Part shown: positions 1-11,256 of the stretch, one piece after another
Position numbering within the stretch: the stretch's first letter is position 1
How the letters are laid out: each line of letters starts with the position of its first letter
Source: Platycnemis pennipes
Lineage: Eukaryota > Arthropoda > Insecta > Odonata > Platycnemididae
NCBI GenBank assembly: GCA_933228895.1
Contig: OW121852.1
Location: 124,987,544 to 125,051,543, forward strand
Length of the DNA stretch: 64,000 nucleotides
Direction of reading: 5' to 3'
Notes under the pieces: model-generated
What the model was told of the DNA's origin: nothing
The model's input: the letters and a program-made list of their open reading frames with translations, nothing else
The model's database searches: none
Made by a program: the position numbers and the translations under genes

Positions 1-113
1 TGGTCGGAACCTCTCCGGGTGTTGAGTAGAATGGGGATGGTCAGGCATGCGGTGTCCTTTGTATTCAGGAGGGTCTTCGACCCCTCCGCTCACTCTCTGA
101 CACCTCTAGACCA
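1..113 (+). repeat. 113-bp repeat shared with 3' flank of gene B
   Basis: These bases match 24252-24364 on the same strand with about four mismatches. The second copy lies roughly 0.5 kb downstream of gene B (22409-23762). Similarity stops abruptly at 113. By inference this is either a dispersed repeat or the end of the 3' flank of another gene B-like copy lying left of the window. Confidence 0.85.
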
Positions 114-700
114 GGCCATAAAGCTGATACAATCACCTTTGCTTTAAAACCTTGCATGGAAAGTGTTTCAGCAATTAAAATTTAGCCTACATCTTTAACA
201 AAAAAATATTAATTATCTAATTCATCTTGTAGAGTCCACCATTGGAGAAATGGCAAATATTTTTTTCGAAACAACATGATAGTACCAAGGATATTGGCGG
301 TTTTCTAATGCTAGGAACACTGTCTCATATCGTTGAGAATAATACCAAAAGTTACTAAATAAATGAACCTTTGATCCATCTGATACTTGCCAAGCAGCAT
401 GATGAATCACTAACTATGACGCCAGAGAAAAAGGAGCAGAGAAAGTAGGTGTATTACAGAAACGTTTAAAATGAAAAAATGAATAACTAGCCCATGCGTA
501 GTGATCACTTTTGTTGTAACCTTCTATCCACCGACGGAACTGGAAAACTTGTAGAATACACGAAATAAATTGAATGCCATTTAGAAATAAGTAAATGTTA
601 TCTTAACTCGCTGAGTAACTAAGTTAAACCATAATACAATTAATTACTAAATCCCCTAGCAGAGTAGTTCTAAAACACTTGACTATCCCACTTTATTTTC
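114..700. other. Unassigned AT-rich sequence
   Basis: I see no coding, RNA or transposon signature here. The short minus-strand open frame at 222-410 has no recognisable motif and is probably chance. Confidence 0.5.
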
Positions 701-1686
701 CCTTTTGGATGTTAGATATTAGGCCAAGCAATACCGTATGAAAAAAATGTTGTTTCATTGCACAATTTGTTTTAAAATCAACATTATTAAGAGAGTGAAT
801 TTCTTTCCCTTTTGGATAAATTATTTGTTACATTGGATAATTTTTTAAAATTCAAATCTATAAAAAGTAAATTTGCATCTCTATAAAATATAATATTGCT
901 TCATTGGGTGACTTTTTTACATAAGGTGATTGTTAAAAGAGAAGTGGAATTTCAACACGGTTAGTAAAATGTTGTTTCATTGGATGCATTATTTTCAAAA
1001 TACATGTAACAAAGGGTGATTTTTAATTCCATTTAATTGTAACATTTGGATTTGCATCACTTTTTAATAACATTTCGTTTTCTTGGATGAATTTCTTCCC
1101 AAACCTGCACATTAAAGTGTTAATTTTCAAGTCTTTTGAAAAAAAATTGATTCGTGGGTGGAATATTTTATAAAATCCTCCATAAAAAGTGTAATAAATA
1201 TTTTTGTTACTGAATTTTTTTCAATAAATACGTTATAATCATCTTTTGAAAAAAAATTGATTCGTGTGGGGAAAATTTTTTTTAAATTCTCGATTAAAAG
1301 TGGATTTCCATTACTATTTAATGCAATACTATATTTTGAAATACATATTTTTTTAGATCAGTGTTATACTGTGTGTTTTCATATCTCTTGAATAAATTTA
1401 CTTTCGTGGGATGATTTTTTTCAAAATCAATGCTAAAATTAGATTATCAATTCTATTAATCAAATAATAATTGATTCTTGAAATAACTTTTTTTAAATCA
1501 ACAACATAAAGAGAGTATTTTCATCTCTATAGGAAATAATATAGATTCTCCAGGTGAATTTTTAATAATAAACCACGTTATGAAGATTAGGATTGCACAT
1601 ATTAAATAGAATTTTTTTTTCACAGGATGAATTTTTTTATAAATGAAAGTTACAAGGACTGGATTTCCATCTCTATTGAATACAAT
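701..1686. repeat. AT-rich satellite, left block
   Basis: This is a degenerate array of short AT-rich modules. Each resembles a TGGATGAATTTTTT stretch, then AAATCAA, then a GATTTCCATCTCTAT-like segment. The same modules form the clearer 644-bp tandem repeats at 5288-7720 and reappear at 10746-11256. The block ends where the hAT-like element begins. Nothing here looks protein-coding. Confidence 0.75.
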
Positions 1687-2029
1687 CATGGTGTATACTA
1701 ATATATGAAAAAGATTTTCAAGACTTTTTCAAGACTTTTCAAGACAAAAATTTTAAAATTCCAGATCAAAAAGGCTAACTTCTTGATGTGTCATCGTGAC
1801 GGTCAATAGTTCAATGCCCAGTCCTGTCTAATTTTTCACTTGGAATTGGCCATCTTATTATATCCACATTATTAAAAGTACAAGCAGACCACCTTATCTA
1901 CTTCATTCACGATTAAACTCCTACAAGAAATTAAAACCCCGTATACTCGAAATGGACTGTACCGTGACCATCACGTCTCCATATCTGTGCATTCACGGTT
2001 GTTTTTGAGGAAAGCATGGCGGCACGCCG

Positions 2030-3935
2030 CACAGTGGTGCAGGATCCCTATTAATTGGTATTTTGAATTAAAAAATGATCAGATTATATGAAATTTGGTC
2101 TATATAGGTTTTCGAGGTCGCTGAATATGAATTTAGATCCAAACTTTTTAAACTAATTTTTTCCCAAAAGGTTTTGCTATTTTTTTACTTTTATTAACCA
2201 TTATGTAGAACATCACGATTAATGTTGTAACGTGTCATTTTATAGCCATGTCATGCATGGGATTTAAGGAGCCGCCATGTTGGGTTTTGTCCAGAAAGTT
2301 CATACAGAGTCATACGGAAAAATGGCGTCGGGCTCGACAATGGATAATTTAGCAATGAGCATGGTGATCCGGGGCATTCGCGAGTGGCAGTCCCCAATAA
2401 TAGAAATTGTATCCGTGGCTATTGTTGAACTCGCGGCATATTACGCAGGGAAACTAATTGATGGCCGAGCGTAAACAATGGGGAAGTTTTACTATATTAA
2501 GAGGAACGGAGAGCGAGACGGGTTATACCTTCCCTCCCGGTCTGAAGCGCCTATTAGTGCAGAAACAGACTTGAAAACACCCATGAAAATGAAACGGGAC
2601 GGCTAGTCTAACAATACTCCCGATCGGAGGAGAACCCTCGTTGGGTTTTGTATGATATAAGTGAGTTCTAGTCCAAGAATACTCCCGATCGGAGGTTAAC
2701 CCAGGTTGGGTGTGACCTAGGAAACGCCATTTAGGTCTAGGAATTGGCCCGTGGGAAGCTGAGTCCACGTCGGGGAACCATCCGGCGGGATTGGACCTAA
2801 TTGGAGACAGGAGACGGATCTTCTGCCAAGACGGAGAAGTCAGGGTGCCGGAGAAGGCAGGGATCGCACATTGGAGGACACAGCCGGGAACTCCATAGCG
2901 TACTAGAGGGATAAAGCAGTCCACTCCCCACTACTTTGTATGTACATAATTTTAAGAGAGTACATGATCATTTGTATGTGCAAAGTGAAAAGTGAAGTGG
3001 CTCGTAATCATTTGTGAAGTGATTTATGGCCTGTCAATTTGAGCCTGAAGAAAGAAAGTGAAAATGAATGTGATATTGTTAACGAATAGGAGGGTAATTT
3101 ATTATGTTGTTTATATTTATGTGTGTTGTGAGTCAATATTAGTGTGATCAACAACAGATAGGCAAGTGGCATAACAAATAAAGATTGTTCAAAGTAAATA
3201 GTATATTACATTAATGAATCCCAACGTTTAGGCGTGTGAGTTTAGATGTATTGTGTATGAAGCAAAGTAAAGGACGTGAAGAATAAAAAGTGTTCCAAAA
3301 CAAAATAATAAATTACAATGTGAACAAATATACGTTTTCTCGGTCGCTGAATGCTAATTTGATGTTCATATTTTCGCTAATTACTTTTTTCACATTAGTA
3401 ATTGCAATATTTTTATTACTTGGATTTACACAAACTCAAAATTCTAGTTTCATTAAAAAATTTTAGCACAAAGGTTTTTGCGATCTCTGAACACGAATTA
3501 GATGTTAATATTTTCACAAATTAATTATTTTGCAGAAATATGTCAGTGAATTTTCAAAAGTTTTTCTTTATTTTTGAACAATAAATTTTGTAAAAAAATA
3601 ATTTTGCACATTATATTTGCAGTATATTAATAAACAGTTATTTAGCACTCACCTTCAGTTACAAAACCCATTTTTCAGAACAAGAATCGGGGCAATACAC
3701 GTTATATTAGAGATAATTGAAGGTGAAGCTGTGCCTACTCTTTTTCAAATGATGCACTTGTTACCAGTTCAACATTTTATTTTATCTGCTAGAGGAGTAG
3801 CAACAGCGATATGTTCTTACTTAAGATGGTTTTGAATTCGTCAATCGGTGCATCCAAAGTATATGCACATAAACCCTATATAGAAAGTTTTCTAGACTCA
3901 TAAATACCAAGTATTAGGGATCCTGCACCACTGTG
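2030..3935. mobile_element. Transib-like non-autonomous transposon
   Basis: The two ends are inverted copies starting CACAGTGGTGCAGGATCCC, with similarity continuing for about 35 bp. The 5-bp sequence CGCCG lies directly outside both ends (2025-2029 and 3936-3940), which is a clean target duplication. CACA/G-TG termini and a GC-rich 5-bp duplication are known traits of Transib, the superfamily related to RAG1. The first seven bases equal the recombination-signal heptamer CACAGTG. No RSS-type nonamer is visible at a 12- or 23-base spacing. None of the internal ORFs (2277-2474, 2523-2924 minus, 3617-3835) resembles a transposase. The element is therefore probably mobilised in trans, if at all. 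Confidence 0.7.
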
Positions 3936-4309
3936 CGCCGTACACGGCGGTCGGGTTCACGCCGTCCCACGTGAAGGAGCCTTTGAATGAAATGATGTCC
4001 GTCGCCAGTCAAACGAAAGGCACCTCTTGAGCACACACCAACTCGAAGACTGACGAACCAACTCAACTCCAGCTAACGAATGCCGAGTTCTCCAGTAAAA
4101 ACGAACGATTTTGTTGCAAACTCGCAAATGCCGACATGAACTAGACTTTCCGGCGGCTTTCGAGCTAGCGAGTTCACCATCAGACGAATAACAAAGACAT
4201 TCCACCACACTAGCTGGCAAATGGTGAGTTCTCCAGTATATCATCCAGGAGCCAACGACATATTCGTCAGCGGCGGCACGTATGGCGTCGTCGGCGACAA
4301 CGTAATATA

Positions 4310-4504
4310 ATGAGTGAAAGTTTCTCGGGTCTTCCACCGGGTCAAAGGCTCCATCTCTGCCTACGTTTCGGAAAATGACTCGTTTTCCATTTTCAGCGCT
4401 GTGAGCCAGGGACATCTTCACAGCCCTGAAGATGGAAAACGAGTCGTTTTCCGAAACGTGGCAGAGATGGAGCCTTTGACCCGGTGGAAGATCCGATCAC
4501 TCAT
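4310..4504. repeat. Long near-perfect hairpin (about 90-bp arms)
   Basis: The left arm (about 4310-4404) is the inverted complement of the right arm (about 4418-4504), with a loop of roughly 13 bases and a few mismatches and indels. Both arms contain the block CACCGGGTCAAAGGCTCCAT or its complement. It lies inside the hAT-like element. A transcript would fold into a long double-stranded stem. It could be a foldback element or a local inverted duplication. Confidence 0.85.
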
Positions 4505-4723
4505 CTAATCCACCGGGAAAACACCAAAACGTATTATAATGTTTTTACTTTCCAGGGGCTAATCTCTGTTCTTTCACGAAGACGTTATGCTTGCGTATGG
4601 AAACAACACTATTCAATGGGAAATGCTAATAACAAAATGGAAAACGGTAAGCTTTACTGAATGGATGTGAGAAAGAAAACATTCCAACTACACAGTAAAG
4701 TTAATTAATCCCACCGGATTCTG

Positions 4724-5071
4724 ATGATGCGCAGACTCTTAGGACGCGATGGTTTAAATATAATATTTATAGTGGAATTTAATCGAGTTACACCCTCAGA
4801 GGCATGGCAAAACGCAAAATGTCACAATCGTACTAGAGTACGATCTATGGATCGCCTGAATCTTTGGGAGCGTTGTATTAACCACGGTCAAGGTCATTCT
4901 TTCGAAATAACATTCATGGGCAGGAGGGAAGTATACGATCTTCAACCTGCAACCGACCAAGCCGATTTTCCACGCGGCGCGGCGGCATGCAGGAAACGGT
5001 GCACGTGTCTAGTGCAATCGAACGACGAAAGTCACGAACTCACAAATACTGACCAGAAAGGTTTAAAATAA
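4724..5071 (+). other. Open frame of 115 codons, product unknown
   Basis: This frame lies in the right part of the hAT-like element. I recognise no domain. The codon content is less AT-rich than the flanks, and the translation has no membrane or signal segment. It could be a remnant of cargo sequence, a transposase shred or chance. It is listed only because it is the longest frame in this interval. Confidence 0.15.
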
Positions 5072-5287
5072 CACCTCTTTGATAATGACATATAAAGAAA
5101 AAGCGAAACAATATCTCATTTCGTAATGCTATGTCTGCCGTCCCAATTTTTACCCTGACGATTTGCAAGCAACCATTTTCAACGATTTTTTGTTATTTTT
5201 CAGCGAATTCCCGACCTTTTCCAGATTTTTTCCCGACGTTAATAAATTCCCGACCTTTTCCCGTATTCCCGACTGGTAGACACCCTG

Positions 5288-7720
5288 ACAATATAATACC
5301 TTGAAAAAATGCTTTATTTTTCAAAAACAACAACATAAAAAGTACATTTGCATCTCTTTTTAAAAAATATTTTTGTGTGACGAATTTTTTTCAATAAATA
5401 CGTTATAATCTTCTCTTAAAAAAATTGATTCTTGGGTGGAATATTTTTTTTAATCCTCCATAAAAACGTGGATTTCCATTACTATTTAATGAAATAGTAT
5501 ATTTTGGGATATTTATAGATCAGCGTTATACTGTGTATTTTCATATCTCTTGAATAAATTACTTTCGTCGGATGATTTTTTTTTCAAAATCAATGCTAAA
5601 TTTTGATTATCATTTCTATTATTCCAATTATAATTTATTCTCGAAATAACTTTTTTTAAATCAACAAAATAAGAGTATTTTCATCTCCATAAGAACAAAT
5701 ATAGTTTCTCGATGTGAATTTTTAATAATAAACTACAATATGAAGATTAGAATTGCATATATTAAATAGAACTTTGTTTCACAGGATGAATTCTTTTTTA
5801 ATGAAAGTTACAAGGATTTTTAATAATAAACTACGTTATTAAGAGAGGAATTGCACAAATTAAATAGAATTTTGTTTCACAGGTTGAATTTTTTTAAATG
5901 AAAGTAACAAGGACTGGATTTCCATCTCTACTGAATGCAATCTTATACCTTGGTAAAATGGTTTTTTTTCAAAATCAACAACATTAAATGTATATTTGCA
6001 TCTCTTTTTAATATATATTTTTGTGTGATGAATTTTTTCAATAAATGCTTAATAATCTTCTTGTGAAAAAAATTGATTCGTGGGTAGAATATTTTTTAAA
6101 ATCCTCCAACAAAAGTGGATTTCCATTACTTAATGCAATACTATATTTTGTGATATTTTTTTAGATCAGCGTTATACTGTGTATTTTCATATCTCTTTCA
6201 TAAATTTACTTCCATGGATGATTTTTTTCAAAATCAATGATAAAATTCTATTATCATTTCTATTAATCAAATTATAATTGATTCTTGAAATTACTTCTTT
6301 TAAATCAACAATAATAAGAGTATTTTCATCTCTATGGGAACAAATATAGTTTCTCAAGGTGAATTTTTAATAATAAACTACATTATGAAGATCAGAATTG
6401 CTTATATTAAATAGAACTTTGTTTCACAGGATGAATTTTTTTTTAAATGAAAGTTACAGGGATTTTAAATAATAAACTACGTTATTAAGAGGGATTGCAC
6501 ATATTAAATACAATTTTGTTTCATAGGTTGAATTTTTTAAAATGAAAGTAACAAGGACTGGATTTCCATCTCTACTGAATGCAATCTTATACCTTGGTAA
6601 AATGGTTTTTTTTCAAAATCAACAACATTAAATGTATATTTGCATCTCTTTTTAATATATATTTTTGTGTGATGAATTTTTTCAATAAATGCTTAATAAT
6701 TTTCTTGTGAAAAAAATTGATTCGTGGGTAGAATATTTTTTAAAATCCTCCAACAAAAGTGGATTTCCATTACTTAATGCAATACTATATTTTGTGATAT
6801 TTTTTTAGATCAGCGTTATACTTGGTATTTTCATATCTCTTTCATAAATTTACTTCCATGGATGATTTTTTTCAAAATCAATGATAAAATTCTATTATCA
6901 TTTCTATTAATCAAATTATAATTGATTCTTGAAATTACTTCTTTTAAATCAACAATAATAAGAGTATTTTCATCTCTATGGGAACAAATATAGTTTCTCA
7001 AGGTGAATTTTTAATAATAAACTACATTATGAAGATCAGAATTGCTTATATTAAATAGAACTTTGTTTCACAGGATGAATTTTTTTTTAAATGAAAGTTA
7101 CAGGGATTTTAAATAATAAACTACGTTATTAAGAGGGATTGCACATATTAAATACAATTTTGTTTCATAGGTTGAATTTTTTAAAATGAAAGTAACAAGG
7201 ACTGGATTTCTATCTCTACTGAATACAATATTATACCTTGGTAATATGGTTTTTTTTCAAAATCAAACTCATAAAAGTATATTTGCATCTCTTTTTTAAT
7301 AAATATCTTTGTATGATGAATTTTTCAACAAATAGTTAATAATCTTCTTGCGAAAAACAATTGATTCGTGGGTGGCATATTTTTTAAAATCCCCATCAAA
7401 AGTGGATTTCCATTACTTAATGCAATACTATATTTTGTGATATTTTTTTAGATCAGCGTTATACTTGGTATATTCATATCTCTTTCATAAATTTACTTCA
7501 GGGATGATTTTTTTCAAAATAAATGCTAAAATTTAAATATCAATTCTATTAATCAAATAATAAATGATTCTTGAAATAACTTTATTTAAATCAAAAATAT
7601 AAAGAGAGTATTTTCATCTCTAAGGAGCAAATAATATTTTTCGAGGTGAATTTTTAATAATAAACTACGTTATGAAGATTAGGATTGCACGTATTAAATA
7701 GAAAATTTTTCACAGGATGA
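5288..7720. repeat. AT-rich satellite with 644-bp tandem unit
   Basis: The string GGACTGGATTTC recurs at about 5911, 6555 and 7199, exactly 644 bases apart. The sequence between the last two copies is almost identical to the preceding unit. Each unit is itself built of shorter degenerate modules of roughly 60-100 bases, so the array is hierarchical. The satellite is interrupted at 7721 by the element at 7723-10743 and resumes afterwards. Confidence 0.9.
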
Positions 7721-8145
7721 ATGGGGAACTTGCATGGGTCGACGATTGCTATAAAAACTATTTTGAACAGGTAAAACGGAAATATTAGCTCGCAAAAATA
7801 CCTAAGTTATCTCCATTCATCATCAGAAGAAATAAAAAATTGACTTAAAAAATCAAGCAAAATTTCTCTGAGCCGACCACTGCGCGAAGACACCCGAGCT
7901 CTGCCGAGGCTAGGTGTGACGTCATCCGTGCCTAATCTGCCGTCTGAGTCGGGAAAAACACCAACGCATGCTGTAAACATTGTTTTGGTGGAGGATTTAG
8001 TCGCTCACCGTCACTTGTTCGTGTGCTGTTATTCTTGGGTAAGTTTTCCTATTGTTATTGTGCCACGATTATTACTTGGGATATTAAAAATGCACTTTCG
8101 GGATGATAAAATAGACTTTTTACCTCGAATATTTCAGGTAAAAAA

Positions 8146-8271
8146 ATGGATGATTACGTTGCCGCTCGTTCGGACAATATTCCTGAAATTGATGCCATGA
8201 CCCTAATGGCATTTGTTATGACAAATGATTGCTATGCGTCGGCGGAAAAAAAAGAAAACCTTTTCTCCTGA
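8146..8271 (+). pseudogene. Decayed start of a transposon-encoded protein
   Basis: A 41-residue frame starts with MDDYVAARSDNIPEIDAMT. It is preceded by a plausible intron at 8039-8137 (GGTAAGT donor, ATTTCAG acceptor), so the ATG sits 8 bases into the second exon. The pattern of Asn-Ile-Pro-Glu-Ile-Asp followed by Met and Phe resembles, from memory, the N-terminal region of YqaJ/SWIM-type proteins carried by ISL2EU elements. This resemblance is weak and unverified. The frame stops at 8269-8271, and downstream frames are broken, which is consistent with a dead element. Confidence 0.3.
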
Positions 8272-10743
8272 CCGGATGGGAGAAAACTCTCGTTATGAAA
8301 AATGTGTAAGGCGAAGCTGATGAACTTCGTAAGGACCAATGGAAAGTCTCGTACCTTAAAATGATGATGGCTACAGCTGTTTTGCTTCGGTAATTTTGCA
8401 AACAAACCTTTGGACAAGAAGTAATGTAGCTCAATGAGGTTATGCGAGTGATTTTTTCGTTATTTGCTTTCGATAATACTTGTGTGACATCGTGGACATG
8501 TGTGCATTTAAAGCCAGTGGCATGAAGTTACCGTCGTTTGCCTCAAAATTTCGATTTCTATGAATACAACGAGAATAAATGAGAGATATTTACTTTGAAT
8601 CCTTTGTTTATAATACTTATTAATGCGGAGAATGAAGGTTAGTTTATCAGAACGAGGCACAAATCTAGAGGATTGGCCTTATCGGGAATGACTTAACCTT
8701 GATTTAATAGTCCGTATGAAGTTCATTATAGGGAATGGACTTCCCAGCGTACGATTTATTTTCTTCAATGAAACTAAATAGTATACTGGTAATAATTAAT
8801 TACGTTATAACAAGAATAGTTGTCTTGTTTTCAAAACCAATAGTACGAAGCACGTTTATCCACGTCATGCTGTTGGATGTCAGGTAAAAGGAAGTTGAAG
8901 CATTACTTATCTTATTACATATCTTTTTTTTCGCCAGAAGTATCACTGAATTTTGAAAGTCATCACCCTTATGCTCACGTTTACCTCTCTACCAACATTC
9001 ACCGGTTTAAGTGCTGTGCTATGATTCAGTTATTATCATCGGACATTCAGCAAAATACATTGCAATAGTCTTTGTCAAGAAAAACAACACTAACATCAAT
9101 ATCAGAAGGAAATGTCAATATTTTTACCTTCAGTAAATTCATTTAGGAATATAAAGAGCAATTTTAAAACATAAAACCTGATCTTGATCGTCCTTCTTTG
9201 CTGAATAAATACATTGGGGGCATTGGGGCATGATCCCATACATTAAATGGTAGTGGAATAAAGAAAAGTAGCACCTGCTATTCAAAACACTCAACACAAA
9301 TGAACCCGCTTATTGATTTAAAAATCATTACCGTCCGACACCCCAATCTATGTAAAGGCATTAGTATAAGCTAAACAGTGTTCTTTAATCATCACCATAT
9401 CACATTCAATGCCAGCATAAAGTTTGTAAATGGCTATAATAATTCAAAGACCTGAATTTTTTCAAATGTACTTCGTAGCCCTTAAATTAAATACCTATGT
9501 GGGCCACAAACAACTTTTGTGGCAGAGTATAGTATAGCATTACCTGAATGTAATTCTAATGAACATCAAAACTATAACTACACCACCGAAACATAAAACC
9601 ATTCTCAAGTCTCGATTACATACATATAAAAAGACACAATGACCCTGGGTCTTATACTTGCCTCATGTCATGCTAAAGAGATTATGATGAGCACTGCACT
9701 ACGCCGCTACATAACGTTACAGATCGATGTAATTGTATTAAGATAAAAAAAACTTCGGCACCAAATCAATAGCAAAATATATCTACCTTGTAAAGGCATT
9801 GTTTTATTAACTTGAGAGCATCAGACCTAATACACACGTTCTCAAAGAAACACATCGCACAGTGAATACATTTCAACTCAGCTGGCACGTAAAAGGATTC
9901 GGAAATGAAACTATCTTGACTCTAACTTGTAACTCGTATCGAGTAACAATACTATCTGTCACCTAATTTGCTAATAAAATTACTAAAATACCACTCAGGG
10001 CCGAAAAATTGCTTCTGACGATTCGCAGAGCAATGAATGCTTTGGAAGTAATCAACAAATCACTGTCGAGATGCGCACTTTCTCCACGGGAGAAAGAGAT
10101 GCATCGGGCTCTTGAGTGGGACGCTTACACCTCACCTTTGATAGAAGTCTGGGTTAGTTAGTCACTTATTGACATTCTACATACGTTTCTTCTTGCGTTT
10201 ATAGGCAACCTAATAAATAGCTTATTAGGCACCTTGGTTGAGGTATTTTTACAGCCAGGTGTTAAACAATACTTATGCCTCGAACTCATCTCGCTAGCTA
10301 ATTACAATGCTAGGGATTTGGGTCGATGTATGGAGCGGGCAATGCAAAAGTAAGATGAACTTTCGAGATTTAAACTATCTTGCCTACATATTACTCATTA
10401 TTGACGTGAAATATCAACTGTATACCATTAAGTGATTACCTACTCAATTAAAAATCAGAGGTGGGCTCACTTTTGGGTTGAGTAGGCTCGCTTGAATCAC
10501 CCGTGTTGGTGCGCTGTTAGCCCAGCTGCTTCGGGCGATTGTTCGGCACTGTTGACGTCATCGGGTATTGTTTAGCAGTGGCTTGGGGGGGAGGGAGTTT
10601 TCGGCGCGCTTTAAAATGTCGCTATATTTAGCATTCAATATCTCGCGAAGGAAAACTCAGATTTACATGCAGTTTTCTTTGTTGAATCGAGAAAATAATT
10701 TTCTGTCCGCCTGTTAAATAAAAAAAAATCATGCAAGTTCCCC
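8272..10743. other. Interior and right end of the 3.0-kb element, no gene seen
   Basis: No coherent coding frame was found. The last 300 bases are GC-richer, with G-runs near 10586. A comparable GC-rich patch occurs just inside the left end (about 7864-7940). Both flanks contain TGACGTCA-like segments (7917 and 10554), which may be subterminal signals. Confidence 0.4.
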
Positions 10744-10745
10744 AT

Positions 10746-11256
10746 TTTTTTTAATGAAAGTTACAGGGACTGGATTTCCATCTCTAATGAAAACAATATT
10801 ATACCTTGTTAAAAAGTTTTTTATTTCAAAACCACAACAACTAATGTACATTTGCATCTCTTTTAAATAAATATTTTTTATGATGCCTTTCTTTCAATAA
10901 ACACGTTATAATCCTCGTTTGAAAAAAAATTGATTCCTGTGTGGAATATTTTTTAAATCCTCTATAAAAATTGGATTTTTATTACTATATAAGGAATTAC
11001 TATATTTTGGGATATTTTTCAAATCAGCGTTATGCTGTGTGTTTTCTTATCTCTTGAATAAATTTACATTCGTGGGATGATTTTTTTCAAAATAAATGCT
11101 AAACTTTCATTATCATTTCCATTGACCAAATAATAATTGATTCTTGAAATAACTTTTTTAAATCAACAATAATCAGAGAGTATTTTCATCTGTATGGGAA
11201 CAAATATAGTTTCCCTAGGTGAATTTTTAATATAAAACTACGTTATATGATTAGGC
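10746..11256. repeat. AT-rich satellite, right block, fused to gene A
   Basis: The satellite resumes immediately after the 3.0-kb insertion. It runs to about 11256, where the module ending in GATTAGG joins gene A sequence directly. The last codons and the stop of gene A (11243 and up) therefore lie in satellite DNA. Confidence 0.8.

Larger units (their letters stand above)
1687..5287. mobile_element. hAT-like element interrupting the AT-rich satellite
   Basis: The segment breaks the satellite and has imperfect inverted ends: CATGGTGTATAC on the left and, read inward from the right, CAGGGTGTCTACC. ACAAT occurs just outside both ends, although hAT elements normally duplicate 8 bp, so the junction may be damaged. 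The right subterminal region carries several TTCCCGACC-type motifs and the left several TTTTCAAGAC motifs, as hAT ends often do. A Transib-like element (2030-3935) is nested inside. No transposase was recognised, so the element is presumably non-autonomous. The class assignment is inference. Confidence 0.5.
7723..10743. mobile_element. 3.0-kb DNA transposon with GGGG ends and AT duplication (ISL2EU-like?)
   Basis: The ends are inverted copies, GGGGAACTTGCATG on the left and its complement on the right. AT lies outside both (7721-7722 and 10744-10745). Removing the element plus one AT restores the satellite motif GATGAATTTTTTTT. The 526-bp element at 49812-50337 has the same design. Two-base AT duplications are reported for the ISL2EU group, which is the basis for the tentative name. 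Inside, a spliced short coding start is visible near 8146. The rest has no long frame and appears decayed. Boundaries are well supported; the family is inference. Confidence 0.7.

Noticed and set aside
2030..2080. A 12- or 23-spaced RSS nonamer behind CACAGTG
   Set aside because: The bases at both spacings do not resemble ACAAAAACC, so only the heptamer is RSS-like.
2523..2924. 133-codon minus-strand ORF as transposase
   Set aside because: No transposase motif. It lies in GC-richer interior sequence of the Transib-like element and has a random-looking composition.
8216..8434. Overlapping minus-strand ORFs inside the 3.0-kb element
   Set aside because: Shadows opposite the decayed plus-strand coding region, with no motif of their own.
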